From the NCBI GenBank assembly GCA_049324875.1, contig JBMONC010000063.1, forward strand, positions 1 through 64,000: a stretch of DNA of 64,000 nucleotides, given 5' to 3'. The stretch comes from JAWLHU01 sp049324875. Its GTDB lineage: Bacteria > Bacillota > Sulfobacillia > Symbiobacteriales > Symbiobacteriaceae. The translations under genes and the position numbers were made by a program. This document shows, in pieces, positions 1-7,939 of the stretch (position 1 is the first letter of the stretch; the number at the start of each line of letters is the position of its first letter). A model generated the notes under the pieces. That model saw only the letters and a list, made by a program, of their open reading frames with translations. It made no database searches and was not told the origin of the DNA.

Positions 1-112
1 CCGGGCCCGGCTCCAGTCCCGGGGCGTGGTGGTGGTGGATGTGCCGCCCGAGGAGTTCTCGCCGGCGGTGGTGAATCAGTACCTGCTGATCAAGGAGCAG
101 GGGAGGCTGTAG
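1..112 (+). CDS. C-terminal end of a DUF58 family protein (5' part outside window)
   Basis: Only the last 36 codons are present, ending in TAG at 110-112. The visible peptide contains RGVVVVDVPPEEF and ends in YLLIKEQGRL, the usual ending of DUF58 proteins (von Willebrand-like fold), which typically sit beside MoxR-type AAA ATPases. The identification rests on this short tail plus the neighbouring SpoIIM-like and RDD genes, a combination commonly seen in MoxR/DUF58 clusters. The stop codon lies inside the 3' end of the convergent SpoIIM-like gene, giving a 23-bp tail-to-tail overlap. The role is not defined; an envelope-associated function is inferred from family context. Confidence 0.6.
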   Translation, partial: RARLQSRGVVVVDVPPEEFSPAVVNQYLLIKEQGRL

Positions 113-1112
113 GAACGCCGTCAGGCGCCGGGTGGGGCCCCCCCTCCAACTGCCCCTCCGGCGCCCTACGGCGCCCCGGGAGCAGCCAGTAGGCGAGACC
201 CAACAGGAGCGTGACCCCCGCCACCCCGTACTTCCCGGCCTCGCTCAGGCCCTCCAGGGGCGTGACGAAGCCCTCGATGGCAGCGGCGATCACCAGGAAG
301 GGCAGGGCGCCCAGCATCAGGATCACCGCCCTGCGGGCCCCGGCGGCCAGCGCCTGGAGCCGGGTCTGGTCCCCGGGCGCCACCAGGGGCCAGCCCATGC
401 AGAAGCCGGCGGCGCCGCCCAGGAAGATCGCCATCAGCTCCAACATGCCGTGGGGGACGATCAGGGCCCAAAAGCTGTAGGCCAGGCCGGCGGCGTGGTA
501 GTGGGCGGCCAGAGCCCCTACGACCAGGCCGTTGTAAAAGAGCAGGACGCCGGTGCCGATGCCCAGCGTGAACCCCAGCCCGAAGGCCAGGATCGTCACC
601 CGGATGTTGTTGATCATGATCAGCGTGCCGATCAGGGAGCGCCACTCGACCGGCCAGTCGGCGCCGCCCGCCCGGGGGGTCACATTGCGCATGGCGTCGG
701 GGACCAGCGCCTCGGCCAGGTTGGGGTCGTGGAGGATCGCGAAGAAGCCGACCAGGCCGCCCAGCAGCATCAGGGCGATGGAGAGCACCAGGGGCCTCCA
801 GGCCCCCCGGACCGTCCGCGGGACCTCCTGGGCGAAGAATCGCCAGAGGCTCTTCAGGCGCTGGGGCTCCTCGGCGTAGATCAGGCTGTGGGCCTGGGCC
901 ACCAACTGATTCAGGTAGAGCGTTGCCTGGCTGTTGGGGAAATAGGTCCGGGCGTAGGCCAGGTCGGAGGCGGTCTGCCGGTAGAGGCGGCCCATCTGTT
1001 GCACCTGATCCAGCGGGAGCTTCCGGGGGCCCATCCGCTGGGCCTGTGCCAGGATCTGTGCCAACTGCTTCCACTGCTCCTGCCGCCGGGCCACGAACTG
1101 GTCCTGGTTCAC
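90..1112 (-). CDS. SpoIIM family integral membrane protein
   Basis: This gene encodes a 340-aa protein of the stage II sporulation protein M family. A soluble N-terminal helical region of about 110 residues is followed by several hydrophobic segments, including SIALMLLGGLVGFFAIL, TILAFGLGFTLGIGTGVLLFYNG and the family-typical FWALIVPHGMLELMAIFLGG. The GTG start at 1112 was chosen because AAGGAGGG lies 8 nt upstream. An open frame further upstream has no ribosome site and overlaps the divergent RDD gene. True SpoIIM is about 200 aa and acts in engulfment. This longer form next to DUF58 and RDD belongs to the wider family found in MoxR clusters, so a sporulation role should not be assumed. The C-terminus is Pro/Gly-rich. 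Confidence 0.8.
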   Translation of the reverse strand: MNQDQFVARRQEQWKQLAQILAQAQRMGPRKLPLDQVQQMGRLYRQTASDLAYARTYFPNSQATLYLNQLVAQAHSLIYAEEPQRLKSLWRFFAQEVPRTVRGAWRPLVLSIALMLLGGLVGFFAILHDPNLAEALVPDAMRNVTPRAGGADWPVEWRSLIGTLIMINNIRVTILAFGLGFTLGIGTGVLLFYNGLVVGALAAHYHAAGLAYSFWALIVPHGMLELMAIFLGGAAGFCMGWPLVAPGDQTRLQALAAGARRAVILMLGALPFLVIAAAIEGFVTPLEGLSEAGKYGVAGVTLLLGLAYWLLPGRRRAPEGQLEGGPHPAPDGVPTASPAP

Positions 1113-1139
1113 GCCGAACTCCCTCCTTGAGGTGATAAG

Positions 1140-1898
1140 ATGGATCAGATCCGCATCGACACGCCGGAGAGCGTCGACCTGGCCCTGGAACCGGCCGGTC
1201 TGGGCAGCCGCTTCATCGCTGCCCTGGTGGACGCCCTCATCCAGTATGCCGTCGTCTTTCTGTTGGTCCTCGTCGGCCTGCCGACCCTCGCCCTGACCTT
1301 CGCCATGGAGGGGGACCCGTCCATGGCGGGGATCGCTGTCATTGCAATTCTCTTCATCGGACTGGGTCTCCTGTTCTTCCTCTACAAGCTGCTCCTGGAG
1401 GCTTTCTGGAACGGCCAGACCATCGGGAAGCGGGTGGCGGGAATCCGGGTGGTCCAGGCCAACGGGCTGCCGGTCACCTTCCTGCAGGTGGTGATCCGGA
1501 ACCTGCTCCGGATCATCGACTACCTGCCCACCTACTACCTCGTGGGGGCCGTCACCATCCTGGCCACCAGCAAGAAGCAGCGGCTCGGCGACCTGGCCGC
1601 CGGGACGGTGGTGGTGCGGGACCGGCCGGCGGGGGCGCCGGTGGTGCCCGTCCAGCTGAGCCACCCGCCCAGGACCGACCTGAACCGGCTGCGGGAGCAC
1701 GTCCTCCGGCTGAGCGAGGCCGATCTGGCCCCGGCCCGGGGCTACTGGGAGCGGCGCTTCCAGCTGGACGGCGAGGCCCGGGCCCGGGTGGCGCCCCAGG
1801 TGGCGCAGGCGCTGGCGGTGCGGATGGGCTGGCAGGAGCCGCTCCCGCCCCATGCGGATGACTTCATCGAAGAGGTGCTCTACGTGCGGGCGCGGTAG
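1140..1898 (+). CDS. RDD family membrane protein
   Basis: The 252-aa product starts with a short soluble stretch and then has the RDD domain: GLGSRFIAALVDALIQY (first helix with the R and D that name the family), a second helix pair near residues 60-85, then TIGKRVAGIRVVQANG and the third helix region. About 80 soluble residues follow. The function of RDD proteins is not settled; some affect ion homeostasis. The ATG at 1140 is preceded by GAGGTG at suitable spacing. Only 27 bp separate it from the divergent SpoIIM-like start, and the two ribosome sites touch. Promoters for each gene must therefore lie within or upstream of the other coding sequence. Confidence 0.85.
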   Translation: MDQIRIDTPESVDLALEPAGLGSRFIAALVDALIQYAVVFLLVLVGLPTLALTFAMEGDPSMAGIAVIAILFIGLGLLFFLYKLLLEAFWNGQTIGKRVAGIRVVQANGLPVTFLQVVIRNLLRIIDYLPTYYLVGAVTILATSKKQRLGDLAAGTVVVRDRPAGAPVVPVQLSHPPRTDLNRLREHVLRLSEADLAPARGYWERRFQLDGEARARVAPQVAQALAVRMGWQEPLPPHADDFIEEVLYVRAR

Positions 1899-1911
1899 GC
1901 TGCCTGGCCAT

Positions 1912-1935
1912 CGCCTCCTCCCGCGGGAGGAGGCG
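1912..1935. terminator. 24-nt perfect palindrome downstream of the RDD gene
   Basis: The 12-nt arms CGCCTCCTCCCG and CGGGAGGAGGCG are perfectly complementary and directly adjoin, 14 bp after the RDD stop. No T-run follows, so this is a terminator-like hairpin and not a classical intrinsic terminator. Confidence 0.45.
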
Positions 1936-2045
1936 GCGATCCCCCCGAACAGCGGATGGGGATTCCTACGCCCCTCCGATGGCAGGGAGAGCGTTCTCTG
2001 CTACGCTGAAGCTGTCAGATGATACAGCGAAAGCGGGGGAATGAG

Positions 2046-2219
2046 ATGGCGAGGAGCCGGGAGAACACCGCGTTGGTTGCGCGGATGCAGGAGTACGGGT
2101 ACAGCCGGGAGCAGGTGACCGCCTGGTTGGATCTGACCGATGCCGTGGTCACCGTGGCCCAGCGGGGGACGAGCCTGGTGAAGCTGCTCTTCCCGCTGCG
2201 CGCTGAGCAGAGCCGGTAA
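2046..2219 (+). CDS. Small hypothetical protein, 57 aa
   Basis: A 57-codon frame begins with ATG at 2046 behind GCGGGGGA, and ends at TAA 28 bp before a strong intrinsic terminator (2247-2285). The product starts MARSRENTALV and contains a hydrophilic helix (RMQEYGYSREQVTAWLDL) followed by a short apolar segment (DAVVTVAQRGTSLVKLLF). An in-frame ATG at 2019 would add nine basic residues but lacks a ribosome site. I do not recognise a family. The compact gene-plus-terminator arrangement and sensible composition argue that it is expressed as a monocistron. Confidence 0.55.
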   Translation: MARSRENTALVARMQEYGYSREQVTAWLDLTDAVVTVAQRGTSLVKLLFPLRAEQSR

Positions 2220-2246
2220 CCCGGAAAGACCCTTGGTACAATCAAG

Positions 2247-2285
2247 CCCCTCCCTCTTCCTGGCGGAAGCGGAGGGGTTTTTGCC
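2247..2285 (+). terminator. Intrinsic terminator after the 57-aa gene
   Basis: The arms CCCCTCC and GGAGGGG, with an inner CTTCC/GGAAG pairing, are followed directly by TTTTT. Confidence 0.85.
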
Positions 2286-2345
2286 ATTGCTAGAGCCTGC
2301 GAGTCGTCCAGTTGATTCTATCTGATCCTGAAGGGAGCGGAGACC

Positions 2346-2549
2346 GTGGCCGACGAAAAGCTGCCGATTGGTCCGGATAGTGAGGGGAGCGGTGATTGGG
2401 AGAAGGTTACCGACGGCTATGTGCGAGGCGATGCCCTCAAGGAAGGGGCCTACGTGAACCTCTCGCAAGCGTCGCCATTGAGGCCGGGGCTGAGGCCACG
2501 GAACTGGCGCTGCAGTGCGCTGGCGAAAATGGGATGCCAATCCTGGTGA
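2346..2549 (+). CDS. Small hypothetical protein, probably frameshifted
   Basis: A GTG start at 2346, with AAGGGAGCGG upstream, opens a frame encoding MADEKLPIGPDSEGSGDWEK and onward to about codon 42. Beyond roughly 2470 this frame becomes Arg/Pro-rich and stops at 2549. Another frame continues with a sensible peptide (AIEAGAEATELALQ, then NGMPILVIPVGKF) to a stop at 2609-2611. The simplest reading is one protein of about 85 residues interrupted by a frameshift or sequencing error at 2465-2480. The second half lies in the 127-bp stretch duplicated across the scaffold gap, so base quality here may be poor. I do not recognise a family. Confidence 0.4.
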   Translation: MADEKLPIGPDSEGSGDWEKVTDGYVRGDALKEGAYVNLSQASPLRPGLRPRNWRCSALAKMGCQSW

Positions 2550-2618
2550 TCCCGGTCGGCAAATTCAAGCCCCCTCCCGGTTCGTCGGGAGGGGGTTCTG
2601 CTCTGACTTAGGGCTGCT
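2492..2618. repeat. 127-bp sequence repeated exactly on the other side of the gap (left copy)
   Basis: This stretch, from GAGGCCACGG to GGGCTGCT, is identical to 2719-2845. The left copy ends at the first N and the right copy starts at the first base after the Ns. That is the expected picture for two contigs overlapping by one assembly k-mer. Confidence 0.95.
2570..2599 (+). terminator. Hairpin at the end of the frameshifted small gene (left copy)
   Basis: The 10-bp arms CCCCCTCCCG and CGGGAGGGGG enclose a 6-nt loop and are followed by TTCT. The second copy sits at 2797-2822, just past the pilO stop, and could serve the pil operon from the other side. Confidence 0.6.
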
Positions 2619-2718
2619 NNNNNNNNNNNNNNNNNNNNNNNNNNNNNNNNNNNNNNNNNNNNNNNNNNNNNNNNNNNNNNNNNNNNNNNNNNNNNNNNNN
2701 NNNNNNNNNNNNNNNNNN
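2619..2718. other. 100-N scaffold gap
   Basis: Exactly 100 Ns, a conventional placeholder length. The flanking identical 127-bp copies indicate that the real distance is zero and that one copy should be collapsed. Confidence 0.97.
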
Positions 2719-2845
2719 GAGGCCACGGAACTGGCGCTGCAGTGCGCTGGCGAAAATGGGATGCCAATCCTGGTGATCCCGGTCGGCAAATTCAAGCCCC
2801 CTCCCGGTTCGTCGGGAGGGGGTTCTGCTCTGACTTAGGGCTGCT
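2719..2845. repeat. 127-bp sequence repeated across the gap (right copy)
   Basis: Identical to 2492-2618. It contains the hairpin copy 2797-2822 and the last three codons and stop of pilO (TAA at 2835-2837). Confidence 0.95.
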
Positions 2846-3416
2846 TGGCCGGGGCCGGCGGGGCGGGGGGCGGGGCCTGGGGGAGACGGAGCGGACCGTA
2901 GAGGGTGAGACTCAGGGTTACGCTTCCGGATCCACCGCTGGTCCCGTTCTCAATCGGAATCGCCCAGCTGATGTTGTTGACCTGGGTAACGGGGCGCCCG
3001 TTCTCCAGGAGTCGGATGAACTCCAGAAGCTGTGTCTCCGTGCCGGTCACCGTCGTTCCGATGCCCATGGCGGCCACAGAGCCTGCATCCCTTGCGTTAA
3101 AGCTCACCTGGGGCAACTGGGTCGCCGTTGCCCGACTTGCCCGCACCATCGCCATCAGGTCCTGGGCATAGATGTTGCCCGCCTTGGCGTCCAGGAGCCG
3201 GGTCTCGATATCCTTGCGGCGGGCCTCGTTCACCTTGAGCTTCGCCTCGCGGGCCGCCAGGGACTGAATCTTGGATCTGGCCTCCCGGATCTGCGTATCG
3301 AGCTCGTCTACCTTGGCCTGCTCGGTGCGCCGCATGTACTCCATGATTCCGCCGCCCACCGCCACTACCAGGAGCGTGAGGATGAAGAATAGCCACGGGT
3401 TTGATCGCCGCTTCAT
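2835..3416 (-). CDS. pilO: Type IV pilus inner-membrane assembly protein PilO-like
   Basis: The 193-aa product has a short basic N-terminus, one membrane helix (WLFFILTLLVVAVGGGIMEYM), a coiled-coil stretch (about residues 30-75) and a small C-terminal alpha/beta domain. This is the PilO plan. PilO pairs with PilN to form the alignment subcomplex linking the cytoplasmic motor to the pilus. It is the last gene of the pil operon and its ATG overlaps the pilM-N stop by 4 bp (ATGA). The C-terminus is Pro/Ala-rich (LPQAPPPAPPAPAKQP). Assignment rests on topology and gene order because PilO sequences diverge strongly. Confidence 0.75.
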   Translation of the reverse strand: MKRRSNPWLFFILTLLVVAVGGGIMEYMRRTEQAKVDELDTQIREARSKIQSLAAREAKLKVNEARRKDIETRLLDAKAGNIYAQDLMAMVRASRATATQLPQVSFNARDAGSVAAMGIGTTVTGTETQLLEFIRLLENGRPVTQVNNISWAIPIENGTSGGSGSVTLSLTLYGPLRLPQAPPPAPPAPAKQP

Positions 3417-4861
3417 TGCTCCTTCACCTCCCGCTTGGCGACGGTGATGGACAGGGAAAACTGGACCGTGCCCGGGTTGGTGCCACTGCTCGACAGGACG
3501 AGGTTATGGAAATAGGGGGACTCGTCCAGGGCGTTGACAAACTCAGCCACCCGATCCGGATCGGGCGCCGTGCCGGTGATGTTCAGGTTCGGCATCGCGC
3601 CGACCACACTGGAGATCCGAACACCGGGCGGCAGCAGTGACTTGAGTCTGGGGTGGACCACCGACCAGTTATCGTACTGGTCCAACTGCGCCAACAGGGG
3701 GGCCAGGGCCTCCGCTTTGCGCTCCTCCAGGGCGACCTCCTGCTCTCGGGCCAGCTGCTCCTTCATGTTGTTGAGGGTGCGCTGCTTGAGCACCCACTGA
3801 TCGGCGAAGCCGGGCATCTGCAGGGTCCAGAGGAAGGCATACCCGCCCAACCCGGCAATCAGGAGCAGGGAGAGGATCGTGCTCAGCCGCCGCTGCCGGT
3901 TCTCCTTGACCGTCGGACGGGGCATCAGGTTAAAGGAGGTGGGGCTCCCTCCCGTCACCAGGGAGAGGCCGAAGCTTTGCACCTGGTTGGGGGCAAGTCC
4001 GGGTCCCTGGGTGGCGAAGAGTCGGAAATCGGAGCCAAGTCGGTTCTGCAGGGCGCCGGTCAGCTCCCGTCCCAGCTCCTCCTGCAGGGCAGGGTCGCTC
4101 TGCGGGTCCAGCAGCACGACGGCGTTTAGGGCCGTTCCCTCCGGCAGGGGGGTCATCAGCAGCTCCACGGTCCGCCGCACCTCGATGGGGAAATCCCCGC
4201 CGAACCGGATGGCCGGCGCCTCCCCGCCCAAGGCCGGGCGGGGCACCCGGGTCTCCAGGGTGCGGGCGGCCACCAGGAGCCCGTCGTGGTAGAAGCCGAG
4301 CCGCGGCTTCTCCTTGCTCAGGTCCAGCACCGCGACGGCCCCGCTGGCCGGGGCACCCGCCGTGAGGACCGCTGCGCGGTAGACGGCGGAGACGTCTACA
4401 TCCAGCGCAGCCAGCTTCAGCCCGGCTGCCTGGAGCAGGTTGTGGGCGTACTCCACAAAGCGCAACGGAACCGCCACCAGCAGAACCTCCTGCTGGTGCT
4501 CGTTCAGGTTGGGGTTGATGACGACCACTTCAAAGGCGGCACCCTCCCGCAGGAAGGGGATCCACTGGTCCCCCTGGGTCTCCAGGAGGTGCCTCAGGTC
4601 GTTCCGCTTCAACTTCGGCAAGGGAACCCGGCGGACCAACAGGTGCTGGGCGCCTACGGCCATCACAGCGCTCCGGCCGGCGCCTCCCATTCGGCCCCGC
4701 AGCGCCTCCTTCATTGCGGCCCGGAACCCCTTCGGGTCAAAGATCTGCCCGTCTTGATATACATTAGGCGGGAATTCGACCTCCGCCGAGCGGGCGACCT
4801 GGTACCCTGAAGAACCTTGCTGGGCCTGGACGAGACGAATGCTGTTGGCCGCCAGCTCCAC
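3413..4861 (-). CDS. PilM-PilN fusion protein of the type IV pilus
   Basis: The first ~300 residues form an actin-like PilM domain (start-proximal VELAANSIRLVQ, then AGLKLAALDVDVSAVYRA and AVAVLDLSKEKPRLGFYHDG). A PilN-type region follows: the linker NLMPRPTVKENRQRR, one membrane helix (TILSLLLIAGLGGYAFLW), a coiled coil and a small C-terminal domain. In most bacteria these are two genes, and PilM binds the cytoplasmic tail of PilN. The first standard start in frame is GTG at 4861, but the PilM-typical residues RRIKPLLG are encoded just upstream. A good AGGGAGG site sits 7 nt before an ATC codon at 4891-4889, so translation may begin there on a non-standard codon. Confidence 0.8.
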   Translation of the reverse strand: MELAANSIRLVQAQQGSSGYQVARSAEVEFPPNVYQDGQIFDPKGFRAAMKEALRGRMGGAGRSAVMAVGAQHLLVRRVPLPKLKRNDLRHLLETQGDQWIPFLREGAAFEVVVINPNLNEHQQEVLLVAVPLRFVEYAHNLLQAAGLKLAALDVDVSAVYRAAVLTAGAPASGAVAVLDLSKEKPRLGFYHDGLLVAARTLETRVPRPALGGEAPAIRFGGDFPIEVRRTVELLMTPLPEGTALNAVVLLDPQSDPALQEELGRELTGALQNRLGSDFRLFATQGPGLAPNQVQSFGLSLVTGGSPTSFNLMPRPTVKENRQRRLSTILSLLLIAGLGGYAFLWTLQMPGFADQWVLKQRTLNNMKEQLAREQEVALEERKAEALAPLLAQLDQYDNWSVVHPRLKSLLPPGVRISSVVGAMPNLNITGTAPDPDRVAEFVNALDESPYFHNLVLSSSGTNPGTVQFSLSITVAKREVKEQ

Positions 4862-4920
4862 ACCCAGGAGCGGCTTGATTCGTCTAGCGATAGTCGATTC
4901 CTCCCTACCGGTTCCTTTAT

Positions 4921-6348
4921 TTACCCATGCCAGAAGCCGTCTATGGTCCAGCCATCGGGGTCAGACTGGTCCACCACGCCGTCTCCATCCTCGTCCTGGG
5001 GGAGTTTGATCACATTATCATACCAGTCCCAGTTGGTGACCCAGACTCGTCCAGTAGCCAGGTGATCGGTGGGGCCGTTGGTCTCCCAGTAGTTGGCGAA
5101 GACCATGCCCTCCAGGTAGACGTTCTTGGTCCAGACCTTGCCGCGCGCCGGATCTTTGCTGGGCGCCACAATGGTCCCCAGAACCTGCCGACTGCCGTTG
5201 GCAGCGATGCCGGAGTTGTCCCCCTGAATGGTGACATCCCCGTCCATGGTGACGAACTGAATCCGGGACTTGTGCGTACCGTCCGCCGTTGACGTATAGC
5301 CGTAGAGCATGTCGACGCCGTTGAAGAAGATGTTGCCTTCCACCAGGTAGATGAGGTTCCCATAAAGCTGGAACTTGTCCACGGGTTTCCCAATCACCGG
5401 CTTGTACTGGTCCATATAGAGGTGACCGGGCACCTTTACAAGCATCACCTCATTGCCGGTGGGGCCCTTGCAGTACCACGGCAAATTCGCATACAGCTCA
5501 TCGGGCGGGCACTTGGGGGTGAAGCCGTCGCCGTTGTTCAGCTCAACCTCCAGGCCGCCCTCAAATTCGAAGGGGGGAATCTCAATCATCGGCTGGTTGC
5601 TGTGCAGGGCGTAGGTGCGGGTGTCTCCCACGGTCTCCGTCTCTGTGGCGTCGAAGGAGTAGGGGCAGGGGGCAGGCCAGGTGGCCGCAGGGTCCATCGA
5701 CCCCACGCTCCCGCCTTCTCCGGCGGTCTCGGTGGCGTAGAAGTTGCCGCAGAAGGTGGGGTTGCCGCTCGTAAAGATGGTCCCCTTCACAAAGATGTTC
5801 CCGACAAAAATGCCGTTGGAGTTGATCCGGAACTCGCCGCTGCCCCAGGCGATCGACTGGGCCTCGATGTCGGCGAGCCCCTTCTGGTTAGGCCCGCCAT
5901 CCGGTACGCCCAACCGGGCCTTGGCCACTCGGGTGATGGCCGTATTCGTGAGGGAACGGCCGTTGGCGACCACCTCGATGGCGTCCTTGTTCAGGTAGTA
6001 AGCCTCCACCGTATAGCTGGAGTTTCCCACCGTATTGGTGGTGATGTCCGCACAGATGTTGTGGGTCGGCGGATTATCCGGATCGGGCATCTCCAGCTTC
6101 GTGTTGGATGCCGCATCATACATGATGTAGCCCATACAGGCCTCAACGCCTGCCATGGCTGCGTAGCCAGCCTGCTCCAACTCCACCTGCCGCCGGCTCA
6201 GCCGCTGCTCGGTGTTCGCTCGGCCAAGCACAGCGAGGCCGGAGATCATGACCAGGAAGACGGTAAAGACGGCCGCCACCATCACATAGCCGTCCTGCGC
6301 CCCCAGACGGGTGCGCCACGTCGTCAACAAGGATTGGCTGCGGTACAT
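4921..6348 (-). CDS. PilX-like pilus assembly membrane protein
   Basis: A 475-aa protein with one N-terminal hydrophobic helix (YVMVAAVFTVFLVMISGLAV) preceded by a short polar stretch. A long extracellular region follows that is rich in Gly, Asn and aromatic residues and has several Cys. The C-terminus carries DEDGDGVVDQSDPDGW, an Asp/Gly-rich motif like calcium-binding type 3 or dockerin loops. Helix plus length fits PilX-type proteins that accompany minor prepilins; the polytopic-helix beta-like body (repeated GNIFVKGTIF and GNLIYLVEGNIFF patterns) resembles adhesin-like shells. The ATG at 6348 is preceded by AGAGGTGGGG, and the gene overlaps the upstream prepilin gene by 25 bp. It is a plausible tip or adhesive component, which is inference. 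Confidence 0.65.
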   Translation of the reverse strand: MYRSQSLLTTWRTRLGAQDGYVMVAAVFTVFLVMISGLAVLGRANTEQRLSRRQVELEQAGYAAMAGVEACMGYIMYDAASNTKLEMPDPDNPPTHNICADITTNTVGNSSYTVEAYYLNKDAIEVVANGRSLTNTAITRVAKARLGVPDGGPNQKGLADIEAQSIAWGSGEFRINSNGIFVGNIFVKGTIFTSGNPTFCGNFYATETAGEGGSVGSMDPAATWPAPCPYSFDATETETVGDTRTYALHSNQPMIEIPPFEFEGGLEVELNNGDGFTPKCPPDELYANLPWYCKGPTGNEVMLVKVPGHLYMDQYKPVIGKPVDKFQLYGNLIYLVEGNIFFNGVDMLYGYTSTADGTHKSRIQFVTMDGDVTIQGDNSGIAANGSRQVLGTIVAPSKDPARGKVWTKNVYLEGMVFANYWETNGPTDHLATGRVWVTNWDWYDNVIKLPQDEDGDGVVDQSDPDGWTIDGFWHG

Positions 6349-6896
6349 TTCCCCACCTCTTTGCGCGAGGTCAGGTCGACCTGGACCTCGCGAGTCTCTG
6401 TACTCCTGCTCTCTGTTGATGTAGCCTGCAGGATCACCCGAACGGTACCGGACCCCACCCTGGCGAAGGGCAGGGATCCGGAGACGGGCGAGAGGCCGTA
6501 GACCACGGTGCGGGGGGTCGCCGTTGCGCGATCGCCATCTCCCCACTCTGCCACGGACTGCTCCGCCCGGATCAGTTCCGTCCCCTGTAGCCAGAAAAAG
6601 ACAACCTTCTTTTGGCCGTTGATCAGCTGGCCCAATTCCAGGTACTTCCCGCCCGTTACTGCTGCGTCGCTGGGGGTGCTCACCCGGAAGGCGATCTCGA
6701 CATCTTTATGAATGTGATCCACCGCGTCACGGACCGGCCGCATCACGTTGCCCAGGGCCTGGTCCTCGGCTGAACCGCGGTAGACCGATATTTGCATGCT
6801 CGTTACCAGCGAGATAACCATGGCCAGAATGGCCATGGCAACCAGCATCTCGGCTATGGTGCGACCGGCCTCCCCGTCGCGACACTCCCGCCGCAT
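6324..6896 (-). CDS. Minor prepilin (PilW/GspJ-like)
   Basis: The product (190 aa from the ATG at 6896, which follows GGGGGAG) carries a class III signal. After Gly comes RTIAEMLVAMAILAMVISLV, with the conserved Glu at +5 of the predicted mature protein. The soluble domain is about 150 residues, with Cys residues near the C-terminus. Prepilin peptidase would cut after the Gly. Length and position between two other prepilin-like genes suggest a minor pilin that primes pilus assembly. A GTG 18 nt upstream is a possible alternative start. The prepilin peptidase itself is not in this window. Confidence 0.75.
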   Translation of the reverse strand: MRRECRDGEAGRTIAEMLVAMAILAMVISLVTSMQISVYRGSAEDQALGNVMRPVRDAVDHIHKDVEIAFRVSTPSDAAVTGGKYLELGQLINGQKKVVFFWLQGTELIRAEQSVAEWGDGDRATATPRTVVYGLSPVSGSLPFARVGSGTVRVILQATSTESRSTETREVQVDLTSRKEVGKCTAANPC

Positions 6897-6898
6897 GA

Positions 6899-7309
6899 CT
6901 ACTCCCCCGTCCACCTCATCGTCACGGCTGAATAGATGGTCACACTGTGGCTTTCGCCCTTCTCCGTCCAGGTGACCGTGACGACAATATCTTTTATGTA
7001 TGGGCTGCCATCACTCAGATTACGGTTGGTTACAGTCACGGTATACTTGTACGGGATTTCGTAGAGATTCACCGGGTCGGTATACTCGGTTTCCGCTTGC
7101 GAAACGATGGTCGTGAAATCCTTGGCCATGACGGTGTCCATCACCGAGCGTGCGACCGCCGCCGCCTCAGCACGGCGGGAGGCCCCCTCCAGGCTCTTGC
7201 GGGAGGAGGCCAGCACGCCCATCATGGGGGAGAGGGCGATGGCTATGATCGCCACGGCAACCAGGACCTCGGCCAGGGTCAGCCCCTCCTGTCGCTTCAG
7301 GCGCTCCAC
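6899..7309 (-). CDS. Minor prepilin (PilV/GspI-like)
   Basis: A short product whose N-terminus reads VERLKRQEGLTLAEVLVA, a textbook prepilin peptidase site (Gly, then LTLAE with Glu at +5) followed by a hydrophobic helix. The GTG at 7309 was chosen because AAGGAGG lies 8 nt upstream; a GTG nine bases earlier abuts that site and is unlikely to be used. The soluble part is about 100 residues with regular beta-rich stretches (KYTVTVTNR, DIVVTVTWTE). It sits directly upstream of the PilW-like gene with a 2-bp gap, so the two are probably translated together. Confidence 0.75.
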   Translation of the reverse strand: MERLKRQEGLTLAEVLVAVAIIAIALSPMMGVLASSRKSLEGASRRAEAAAVARSVMDTVMAKDFTTIVSQAETEYTDPVNLYEIPYKYTVTVTNRNLSDGSPYIKDIVVTVTWTEKGESHSVTIYSAVTMRWTGE

Positions 7310-7343
7310 CGCCCTCACCTCCTTACTGCCTGGGAATCACGTA

Positions 7344-7862
7344 CTAGTCGACGATAATGGTCGCTGTGGCGCCGGTGCAGGCGGGCAGCTCATCCACCGA
7401 GTTGGCGGTCGCCGGAGCCCCGCCCCAGAAGACGCCCTGCTTGCCGATCCAGACATGGGTGTCGGTGCCGTTGGCCTGGACCGCCTCGAAGACAGCGCAG
7501 AAGTTGTCACCGGCCGTGTTGGCCTCGTACTCGAAGGTACCGGTCTTGAAGTAGCTGCCGGCCTTGGAGGCGCTGATGTTCAGGGTGGCGTAGAGCTCCT
7601 GCATCTGCAGCTCACCGGCGGTGTTGCCGTTGGTGGTCGGGTCGGCCGGGTAGCGGGCGTTCTCCGAGCCGTACCGCTCCATGGCGGAGAGGAACTCGTT
7701 GGCGGCGCTCTCGGCGGAGTTGATCTTGGACTTCTTCAGCGCATCCAGGACCCGGGGGGTGATCAGCCAGGCCAGAACACCGATAATAGCCACGACGACG
7801 ATCAGCTCGATCAGGGTCAAACCAGCCTCGTTCTTCTTCAGCCGTGCGAACCAGTTGTGCAT
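7344..7862 (-). CDS. pilA: Major pilin PilA
   Basis: A 172-aa type IV pilin starting MHNWFARLKKNEAG and cleaved before LTLIELIVVVAIIGVLAWLI, the most canonical prepilin sequence in the operon. The long N-terminal helix continues to about residue 60, and the C-terminal domain carries two Cys (NFCAVF and LPACTGAT) that may form the D-loop disulfide. The ATG at 7862 has AGAGGAGGA 7 nt upstream. It follows pilC and precedes the minor prepilins. A leader of 77 bp separates it from pilC, and no strong terminator or promoter is evident there. Confidence 0.88.
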   Translation of the reverse strand: MHNWFARLKKNEAGLTLIELIVVVAIIGVLAWLITPRVLDALKKSKINSAESAANEFLSAMERYGSENARYPADPTTNGNTAGELQMQELYATLNISASKAGSYFKTGTFEYEANTAGDNFCAVFEAVQANGTDTHVWIGKQGVFWGGAPATANSVDELPACTGATATIIVD

Positions 7863-7939
7863 CTCTTCATCCTCCTCTAGATTGTGGATCCGTTGTTCCC
7901 CTCGCCCGTGCATCCATTTCCTATACATAACCCGCCGCG

